Assembly: GCA_964023205.1 (NCBI GenBank)
Contig: OZ026842.1
Location: 34,549,501 to 34,613,500 of the forward strand
DNA length: 64,000 nucleotides
From: Lutraria lutraria
Lineage: Eukaryota > Mollusca > Bivalvia > Venerida > Mactridae
Reading direction: 5' to 3'
This document shows, piece after piece, positions 47,089-59,000 of this stretch. Each line of letters starts with the position of its first letter. The stretch's first letter is position 1. The position numbers and the translations under genes are program-made. The notes under the pieces are model-generated. The model saw only the letters and a program-made list of their open reading frames with translations. It was not told the origin of the DNA and ran no database searches.

Positions 47089-50000
47089 CTGGAAAAAAAA
47101 TTATTTGGTTAGGTGTTCTACGATAAGTAAGTCAAAACAAAAGTATCATAGGTCATAATCATGTTCATTTGAAAGCATCTGAAAATATATAATTAGGCAT
47201 ATGTACATACATCTTTGTATGATTCTTCCCAGTCGATCATTTGGTCCAAAAGCAAGACAGTTGGTTTAGACAATACAGCATTCGCGCACCAACAGTGATA
47301 TTGTCAGTGCCTATACGTTACTCATGAAGTGCTTGTACGTAAGTGAAACAATGTACTTGAAGCATTAATTGAGGACCAAATAGATAACTGTTTATGACTG
47401 ATAAATGATTGAAGCAAAAACAAATCTTGAAAATCGAGGTTCAGAAAAATAAGTCGGAAATCTTTAAATTTGTTGTAAAATGAAAATGCGGGTAAAATAG
47501 AAATGTATATAAAAGCATGTGTAACATAACGATTTCGAAAGAACGATGGCGTCTTTACATTTTGTTATTCTTATAAAATATCTGTATCGTAAAGAAAAAA
47601 AGAAAGCTCCATTATTTCGTACAAAACTTACTTTCTGTTCGTTCTTAAATCGAACGTCAAGGTGGAGTTGAAGTCCTTGTCACTTGCCTGCAAATAACAG
47701 TAAAAGACATTACTAGTCTAAGTGTAAGATTTGCATGATAAAAATTCACAATTAATATTCAGAGAAACAATTATCTTAGAATGATGAAACATGTCCATAA
47801 TTTTAACAATAATACGAAGTTCATTTACTAGTCTCTCAAAATGTAATATACTAGTATCTTGCATTACCATTAATAAAATGAAAATTTAAAGAAGAGTTAA
47901 GCTAGGTAGAACTTCATTTGTAACAGATAACATTCACAACAGATTGGACAGGTAAAATGAAAAATCGGCATAGATAACATTCGTCTCAAAATGTGTGACA
48001 AATGTTTTCGATTTCCGCTACATACTTGATCGCATTTGCAACAAATATGATTTGATACAAATTCGGTCTTACAAAGCCATAATGAAATTACTGCTGCCTT
48101 TTGGACCGAATTTTCGGTCTTACTATGCATTGTTCTAATTATTAAGTCAAGTGCACAATTCGGTGCATGTGGATGAAAATGGGCTTAAATTCAGAAACTG
48201 CGACAGCCTTATTTTGTGTACATCTAAACACACGTGATAGGTATGGTGATAAAATACTCACAACAAAGTTAGTAATCAAATAGTCACTCTCAGGTTCAGC
48301 AAAGAACTCGTCCTCCAATGGAAACACAAACTGTGGATTGTTGTCATTCACGTCAAGTATAGTAATCTTTACTGTTGCTGTAGAAGTCTGAAATAGAAGG
48401 TAAAACTATGGAAATATAAATCTATAATGGGTTTATCAAGGTTGATTGTAGTGTTCCAATCAATGCGTGGAAGATTAATATCTGGAATAAGAATTTAATC
48501 TAAATGAGGCTAAATAGATAAATGTCTTTTTTCGGATTTCACCCATTTTTTAACAGCACGTCGGTCATATTTAAGCAATGATTATGCTGGATTCTGAATC
48601 AATTCTAGACATATCTTCAGCCAGTGACTTCTCCGCGTGGATCACTCAGTATAGAGGATGAAGAATGGTTTTAATCGTATTGCCTTCCATTAAATTGTCG
48701 CTGAGATCCCATGCTTAGACCTCACGAAACCAAAGTATTTAAACTAAAACCTCTACCTACTGAGTTATTTGGGTGGCTAAGAAACTGAGTGAAAATTTCA
48801 CCTAACTAACATACAGGTTATAAATAAACTATATTTATATATTTAGAATTTGATTACAAATCTTAATTTTCCGCCATATGGAGAAATTACCGGTACCATG
48901 TACAAGGGAAAGTGAGAAGTGGTTTAAATACAGTCCAGGGAAACTTGTTATGTAAATCCGTCGCCATATATAACTGAAATATCTTTGAAAAACGGCGTTT
49001 AACCTACTGGTACGAAAACAATTTAGGGATAACTGCCATAGTAGTATGACCCTAGCTGTTGCCCAACAAAAAAAAATACATGTGTATTTTAAGAGCCACC
49101 ATGCTAAACTAATAAACGTAATGTTACTAGTATACAAAAACCAGCAACAAAGTAAACGCTCTATGTTTACCTGCTAAGATATCCAAATAAGTTTTAAAGA
49201 AACTATTCCCCACTTGTATTACCAATTTGATTTTACAACATCAGATTTCAAAGCGATATAAAATTGAATATTCGTCAATGACCGAGGCCAGTGCAGGCTA
49301 ATTATAGAATTTGACATGCACGTGACCTTACATGTACACGTGATTAATTTTGTTTCGTATATGCAAAATTGGAGGTATTGGGTTACATTGTATCTTTAAT
49401 TATTCCTCTGATAGCGAGTACGTATATCAATCAAATATAGCTTAAAATGAAACAACAATAAAATAGGACAATTGTCATAATTTATGTAGAGTGGATCATG
49501 ATTCTAGAAATTTAGAAAATTATCTTAAAAATATGTACATAGTGGTATTCTTAAAAAGGTGTTGATTAGACGTCCAAAACAATACATATGAAGGGATGTA
49601 CTTAGTTGTTTAACGTATGTTCTCACCGAAATTAAAACGTTCAGTTTAAAAAGTACTTTTGGTCGTTTTTGAATGAGTCGGTTTAAGGTTTTTTAAGGTC
49701 AGCCTAAATTTTTTTCTTGATCTTGGTTTATCATGATTTGATTGATCTTTAAGATTTCTTTTACAAATATACAGTCGAAACTAGGATTTTTATGACTACT
49801 TGAATATAACGGGCACCTGTGTTCAATACCCATTAATTTAGTCAGAGGTCTGACGGTATAATTAAAATGACATAATGACGTCATAAAACTCACGTGACTT
49901 CCATCGTATGCAGTGACCTTTATAACCCGCTCTTGTTCAACTTCGAAGTCTAACTGTGATTGTAGATAAATATTACCTCTGAAATAAACAAAGAAACGCA

Positions 50001-53000
50001 ACTTGAAAATTAAACGCTAGCTAATAATAACCTTTCAAGAGTAACCTTCCTTGTGTAACTTATTACGTTTCACTCAGAAAAAAATATAACTCGGACTCAG
50101 CTATATTCCTGTAAACCAATTATAATGTCATATCCATTCGTCGAGAAGAAATTTCGTTCAAGTTTACTTGACCAAAACATAGGTCCCAAAAATTAATATT
50201 AATATTTTCTCTTTTTTCCTACTTCAAAACTAGTATGCTATATTACAATAATAATGTTATATATTCCTCCGGTACGAAATTACGATTTGTCCTAAAACAT
50301 TTCCAAATTTGTTTTCGGTATTATGGAAAAAACTTATGTAGAATTAAAAACTTGATCCTAATAACACTGTTCACTTACCCTTCGTCTATAGTAAAAACAT
50401 CACCTACATCTTCCACAATATCATACACCAAAAATGTACCCTGAAATGATACATTAATAAAATGAATTTTACACACAAAATGCTTTTGAAACAACCCTTA
50501 AATCTCTATAAACAGGCTGTAAATTCGGATACAGACAAGTTTGAACCATATGCCACTCTTTAAATAAAGACGTTCAGAAACTACATAAAATCGATAACCT
50601 TTGAATATAGACCACCCGTGTATAAGGTCTAAATGTATTTCCATTTAAATGGCCTAAGCGGGTTTAACTGTATTTAAGAAATCACGATGTATTCAGGAAA
50701 ATGTTCGAAATATCCGAATGTATCGATTAGAATTGTATCATTTACATGTACTTATCTAACTCTGTGAGCAATAACACCTCGGTATGAACACCACCATAAG
50801 AACAAAAAAGATCTTTAAATTCAATGCGGTCTCATTACTAAAATGAAATACAGAAAAAACAAACATTTATATCTATTCACGAGACATTATGATAAATGAT
50901 AATAAAAAACATTACGATGGTTTTAATACACAGGGTCGCAATTTGAGATTGTAACTGCATACAGTACACCACGCCCGAAGTGAATTCTTTATAGACACGA
51001 ATAACTGCATCATGAGAAGTGTATGTAACTAACTTTATTTTAAGGAAATGAAAACTCAGCTTTAATCCCGACTTGGAAATAATAAGTGTATTTTATACAT
51101 ACTAAAGTATGGAATTATAATATATGTTATTACATGTGTGTATAATAGAATTATATTTTATAAAGGTTATTATGTAAGATTGTATGAAACACATTATTAA
51201 TGAATATTATCTTTAAAATTGCGGTAATGATTTTATATCCAAAGCATACACATTCAAAACAAACAGCTGATATTTGTTTATGGTAACAATTGTTACTGTG
51301 GCTGGTAATGTGACGGTGCACAGCGACAAGACAAAATTTAAATTGATTATCAAATATGAAGTATAAAGTAATTAATGAGCGGTTGTTAAATGGGTAAGAG
51401 TTTAGCTGCTGAATGTTAAGGTTTGCGATACGAATCTCAAGAGTCCACTCGCTAACAAATCATAGGTTATGAGATCGCTGGTTATGCAAATAAAAGTACT
51501 ACAATTTTAGGGCAGAGGAACCGAAGTACAGATCTATACGTATTAATCAAAGGTGAGAAATAATGAATAAGTAACGACCAGCTGGATATTTTAGAAGTTT
51601 TAATAATAAGCGTATCACTCCTCGAAAAATTCATATATTCTGCATGCACGAAAAGCGTGTATTTTGCTGGTTCCACAGTTGTCCACTTTTCTTGTGCAAA
51701 GCATAGTGACCGTGACAGCGTCAGATGTTTATAATACTGCATGATTTTGTGCAAGGCCGTAGGAACTGTGAGGCTATATATGATTTAGACTCCCCCCCCC
51801 CAAATAATGTCAGCGGTAATGGTAATTAAAAGGGGCTGAATATTTCTCTCCCCCTCCCGTTGTCAGACAAAATCGGCAATACCCCCTCCTCCGACATGAA
51901 ATTGCGTCCTACGAACCTGTTGAGCTTTGGTTATATACATGTATGTACTTGAGCACAAATAACTGAATTTAGCGAAGGAAGTCTACGCAAAGGTACGCCT
52001 CTGTACAGGAAACGCAATCCGACCTATACAAAGTATTAGGGAATGAGGGTTTGCCGTAGCCTATAGTTGCACTTAGATCAGCTCGATTTGGACACAACAA
52101 TCAAACGGTCATTTTAAACAGACAAATCGAGGACTCAGCGCAACACTGTCGTAAGTTGTTCTTATTTCAATATGAATTACAACACTGTTGCGTTGGACCC
52201 TCGAAATGTAACTTTTGTTCGGGTGCAGTTCTCGTCATTTTGAAAGTAAATACATGTACGCGCATTCTCAAAACTATTAATTCGTTATCTGTCAAAATAA
52301 TAAACAATACGTGCGGCACAACTGTAGGAAGAAAGTGTCAAATATTTTTACAACTTCAGCCGTACGTTATTAGTTATTGATACACATATGTTCATGCATT
52401 TTTCATATTCATTTGGTGTTTCAAAATGTTCTGCCTATAAGGGGGCATTTTCCAGAATTTTAAACGACAAGAAAATAGATACAAAATCTCAATTTAGACA
52501 CTCTCATTTTAACCATATGTGTACAATCTGTGCACAATCCAATGGCTGACAAAAAATAAATGTAAAGACGGCTTTCTAAGATTGATAGTAAACTAATACG
52601 TATATTAGTTCTAGGTCCATTTTAATACATGTGCACCACGGATCAAAAACGTCCCAAGTTATACATTGTTTACTGTATCAACTAAGATTTACAAATATAT
52701 AATCATATAACATATATATTATAATCCCATGCTAAATATCTCCCTCAATTCTTTAATAATTTCACTCTAATTTTATAATCTAAAACCAGACTGAAAGCGG
52801 AGATTCTGATTGGCTGGAGTTCAGCTCTCTTTTCATATCAGCCAATAGAAAGCCGGTATTATAATGATTTAAATATATTTTGTTTATCCTATACATTTGT
52901 ATTACCAATAACCCAAACATGTCTTAGGCTCCTTATCAAATACCCAAAATAATATTACATGAATCTTATATATGACCTTAATACCTTGAATTTCTTCAAA

Positions 53001-56000
53001 CATGTCATAGAAATCATGTTTAAAGATAAATGCTTGAAATCGTACCGGAATCGGTTGCGCCGTATCTAAACTATTAATGGATGAAAATGTATTAAGAATC
53101 TAAGGGAATTTCGTGAGATTTAGACATGTTAACAAAAGTAATCAAAGCTTGACGGGGAAATGGGCTGAATGTTAAGATAAAACAATATAAACGTGATTCA
53201 TTGTTACAATCAGGTCACTGTAAGATTTCATAATTCCAGCCATGTAAATATTTCGAATTATTTAAAGACGATTGCTACAGTTTGCCTCAGTTTTCAGATA
53301 CTTAGACATTATAGGCAGAATGAAAACTGTTCAATATAATTTATTTAAACTTTACAGGATTACAGAAACATTTTAAGCGAAAACAAATCTGGGGGTCTCT
53401 GATCTCGTTTTTTGAGTTACCTGCCCTTGAATTTGAATATTTGTCTTCGTTAAAACTGTAGCTATCGTCTTTAGAAAAAGTATGTTCTTTAAGCCATACT
53501 ATTCCAAAAATGAAGATCTTAGAATGTTTATAAAGATTTAATATGCATTATGAGAATGAATATTATGAAAATATAATTTCATATTGTTTTCGGAGCTTAG
53601 TATTATTTTTAGGCACAAGAAAATCTGATATTACGTGTAGGCCAAACATTTATGAACATGCGTAAGGAAATTATTTTTTAAATACGCATGCACGGAGATG
53701 ATTTTTTTATGAACAGTACTATCACATGACTGGAATATGAGGTCAATGGAGGTCAGTAAAAATGTAAATTATATATAAAACAACCCATACCCATGTTGTT
53801 TTCTGAAAACGAAACAAAACAAGCACAGAAATCAATAACAATAACAACAATATCTATGAAAGTAAAAGGAAATTTCGAATCACCTCGGACAACATTGTTT
53901 ATATTAGATGTTTACAGAAGACCTTAGATCTAGTGTCCCTGTTTTTGCCTAAGTATTTCTACAGACATTTCGGCTTTAAGCCAAACACAACATCGACGAG
54001 AACATAAGAAGTTTGCAGTTATAATACTACTTCCGGTCGGTTTATGCGTAAATACCGCCGAATATTTCACCGTTTTTAGGTACATCCGATTCACGATACA
54101 ATGCTGCCCGAGTATATTCGAATAAGAAATAAAACACATATCATGCAAATCTAATTAAATATATATGTAAGTCTTTTAATATCAACACAAATTATCTATC
54201 TACATGTTATATGTACATGTAAGGGTTAATGCCTGTTATTTTCCAAAATACAAATAAAATATCAAAATAATGGTAAATATTTGTTCTCTGATTATTTTTG
54301 CATGCTTGCATTTTCATCGCATGCAATGTCCGCGTATATTGACTGAATACGTGAAGTTAATAGAAATTATTACGCTGTACGCATGCGCAGTCAGTGTCAT
54401 GAATTGTACTTTGCTCTTCTTTATTAAATATCATACAGTCACTTGCCTTTAATAACTGGTAAGAACAGTATGCTTTAAATATAGAAACAATATAGAATTT
54501 TTGAATGTTTGTTTCACATCAAATCGTACCATTGCAGTTAAGAGTGAATTACCATAAGGTGTATAAATGCTATATCACCTATTTTTTAATCAAGATTATT
54601 CATTAACATAGAAAAGTTGCTGAAAATTGTCAAGAAAGAAAACTAACAAACATTAGGTTGAATGAAGCTGAAAAACAGTTCGCAGTTTGCAGTTCGCGAT
54701 TCAAAAAGGTTTGAATAGCGAATTGCCAACTACATGTACGTTCAAAATTATTTTATACAACCCAAATATCAAAGTAAACCAAGGATAAAAAAACATAAGT
54801 ATCTTAAGTTAATGCGTTTTTCTTTTATATAATTTTAACCAGTCTATATCATGTAAGTCAGTAAAGGCGGCGATCAAAGAACGGTTTTAAACATTTTTTT
54901 TTATTTTGCAATGGGTTAAGGGTCGTCAGTTTCGTCATTGTTAAGGGCTCTTCACCAATATTCCTATGGAATCTAATCATGCAGTTCCATACAAAGATCA
55001 TATTAAAAATACATGCGTTAGTACTTCACAAACATTCAGAAGTGTACTACTAATATTCATTACACGGAGCGTCTCGTATAAACTACTTACAAAATCCGGA
55101 TCGGTAGCTGTTACGGTAACTAATAAGGAATCGACCGGCTCTAACTCGGTTTTTGTCACTTCGTACAAAGGCTTCGAGAAGATTGGGGCGTTAATGTTTG
55201 CTTCAGAAATACTGATAGTAAGCAAGGCGAACCATTCACGGTCAGGGTTGTCTTCCTGTGAAGCCTTAAAGAAAAGAAACAAACAAGTTGAAAGTAACGT
55301 TAAAATTAGCCATTAGCCACTTAACAATTAAGGATGGGTCTACCAACAGTATTCAAATTATTGTTGATAATTGCTTTCATTGATTACACCCGATGTCAAA
55401 CCAGACGAAATTGGTATTCCCATGCAAAGATAATCTTCACAAGACCAGAGCTGGTGCAGAAAGTACTTTGTTTTACAGGGTTTGGCCGGCACTCGAATCA
55501 GCGACCAAGCTATATAATCCAATGGTCAAGCACTGTTCATCAAGGCCAATTATAATAAGTTCAAATCATGCCATGAATTTGTTTGATTTTTTAAATATCA
55601 TGCCTGCGCATCATATCAATAAATTAAACATGTCAATGAAAAATATTCTTATGAATTTCAATACATAAGACTTTACAGTCCATGAGTACATTATTACAAA
55701 TATTTACAGTACAAATTTAAATACATGGCCAATGACAATGGTGATAAAGTATGTATAGATAGTATCATCAGAAGTTATTGCAAATACAATATATTAAAAC
55801 ATACGGACAACGACAACAATGATTATGAATAAATAGTACCCGAAAAATACTTCCAAAGTTATAGTAAATACAATGATTTTTATGAATTATCATTTGAAAT
55901 TCTGAGAGAAGCAACTTTAGAAGAAATCAAAAAAGAAGTACAACATGTACAATATTACAGTAATTCATACCAATACTACAACGGTCAACGTAGGAACATC

Positions 56001-59000
56001 GACTTCAAACACTCGGATATTCGTTATTTCCGCTGTATGTGGGTCAATGGTGAAAAACTTGCCGGGGTCTGAAAGCAACAATAGTTCATATTCATCAAAC
56101 ATGGTTGAATCAATACGGGCCCTTTAATGAAACGCATTGGAAACGCAAAAGGTGTTTTGATATACTTGTCAGTGTGGATAACCCACGTGATATTTGACGT
56201 CACAAACGGACACTTTTTGCACGAAGCCAGGAGAATGGAAGCTGTAGGAATAACTTAACATTTGAAGCATTCGATGTTTTCATCGATAATGTTTTGAAAC
56301 AGATACGCCGCCTCGTTTTCACTAATTGAACTATTTTAGAAGATATACCTATCCAATTAGATAATATGTATAAGCTACTGGGACCTGGTGAAAGCGGGGG
56401 AGAGAAGATACAGGAGAACCGGGCATTTATATCCCTACTCTTATTTCGAATACATAGTAGTTTTCTCGTGTTGCCCGACGTAAGCCTCGATTCATCCATC
56501 TCCTTTGATTTTCTAAACACAGTACTGGGCACTGTAGTTTGGATGGGGACACTGGCGATGATGTATTTATTCGGTTTCTAATGAATCGCATTATACAGTA
56601 CTGATGCTTGATACTTACCAAGCAAGCTGTATACTATTGTGGCATTCATTGTATCAGGATCATACGCCTGCACTTTGGGACTGGTTTCCACAGCAGAACC
56701 CTGAAATGAATAAAAAAACATTATACATTATGTCAGTGAACAGACAATTTGAAAATAAATGATGACTCGACCGAATGCCATAATACCATGTTTAAAATTT
56801 TGGAGCGCAGACATTTTACTGGTCTGTCAGAAGCCGTCGGGCAAATATGTGTCCTAATACGATCAAATTTTATTGTCTCTAAAATCTAACAAGCGTGATG
56901 AGGAACTCATAATATTATAACCGAGTGTCGATGAGCTGGATCCTGTTTCAGTTTTTGATGCATGCAACATGGAAGGGGAACCAGCTCAGAGGCACATTAT
57001 GAGATTGTCTTGAGAAATTGGACACAACTCTAAAAACTTTGGAAATGAGGATTTATTGTATTATCAATATTACAAAGTAACAAATTTTGTAAAGTGACTT
57101 CTTTGTTTAATCTGATTTTTTTAATCGAAGTACAAGCATTTAGTGATGCTTTCTTTCTGAAAATACTATTTAATGGTTCAAATCGAATTCTGATCAGAAT
57201 AAGGTTAATACGTGTATAAATTATTGTTTGGTCATAATTAACTATAAGTAAAGCATTCTAAAGACAAAAAAATGGATGTAAGTTCAATGTTATAATAGTT
57301 GAACCCAAAAGTACCCCATCAACAAAATTATGCGGACTTTTTCTATGTTATCTTATAAAGAGCTAACAGATTAATCTAAGGTAAAACTAAACTTACCGAT
57401 AATGCACCTTTACGGATGGTTCCCCTGTATGAGAGTGAAGAGAAAACTGGGTTCAAGTCGTCAGCATCTTGTATTGATATCACAAGGGTGGCTGTAGAAC
57501 TTTTTTGTGGACCATGTCCGGGGCTCGGTGAATCCTGAAAAAATAGTTCAAGACTGTCATAATAAGACAATCGAAACGTTTTGCATGCGACATGATTATC
57601 AATAGGAGTTCTAACGGGCTTCCGTAGTTCAATGAATTTTTACAATTTCTTCACAGTGTTTGTCTTGTCTCGCACTAATTCAAACTTAACTAAGATTCGT
57701 TTACTTGCAATAGCAAAAAGCACTAAGTAACTCGTATAGCAGAAAGAACTATTGGGCTAAAAATATTGATAAAGATATGTTTTGCACGATGAATCGATAC
57801 GTGATAAATATGATTCAATGTTTCATCAACTGAGAAAGTAAGAGTAATCGATTACGGCATTCTGGAATAACTCAACTACTGCCCATTCTTTATCTACAAA
57901 TAATACATGGGTACATATCTATATCTTAGATAAGTTTTATTCCATTATCTTCTATTATTAATTAACTGTTCAAAAATAGGCGCGTTTTCACTTCAAATGC
58001 TGGGCTGATATGAAGTTCTCCAAGACATTATGAACACAAAACTCAGCCATTATGAAAAAACTCGGCTATTATGAGATTCGGTCATTCTGATTGGCTCTCC
58101 AGCTCAGCCATTATGAAACCACTGCTATAATCTACAGTTAATTAATAAAATTGTTAATAAGCAAGTGTTTTCATAATGGCCTTGTTATTGGCCTTCGGCC
58201 TCAGGCTAATATGGCAGTCTTCCGCTCAATAACAAGGCCATTATGAAAACACTCACTTATTAGCATTCTATTAAAGCGTTGGATACTAGTACTGTACTAG
58301 TATTACTTACTCTAGCTTCAATTAATATCGTCATTTCGGTTTCTGTTTCATAGTCTAGGGCTTTCTTCAGTGTTATAGATGGCATCGTAGGAATTTCTAT
58401 CTCAAAATATTCCTGAATAAAATAATAAGACCAATATAATATCGTAACACACGTAGGTATAATAATACAAGTACATGTAAATGAAAGTGGTCAAATGTTT
58501 AAAATAAAACATGTTAAGACAGTTCTGTAAAAGCAGTTTAGTGGTGTTGTGTGTCAAAATAAAACATGTTTGATATCATAAAAGATACATGGATGTGTTA
58601 GTTTTATTGGTTCAAATGAATTAATTTGTAGTTAAATATTTTTTTCTGAAACGAGTCTTTTAATGTGACCGACTTACAGAGTGTAGTTCATTCGGAACTA
58701 TTCGGTAAAAAACTCGGCTATTTCCGTCATATCGCTTGTCATTGTCAGTTGCCTCGATATTAGAATATACGGTGGTTCCTGGCTTTGTATCCTGAAATGA
58801 ATACAGTAAATTAGTAAGTAACGACTTTATTAAAGAGGCAACACAGTTGGACATGTCCAGTTTTCCACCAGAATGACCCATGTGGAATGGGTTCTAAGAA
58901 CATTATTATTAATGAAGGGTTGAACCACTTCTTTCAAATGTCTCAGACTTGATACAGATAAAGAATAGCTGCTTCCAAAATTTCAAAAAAGTATTGCAAA

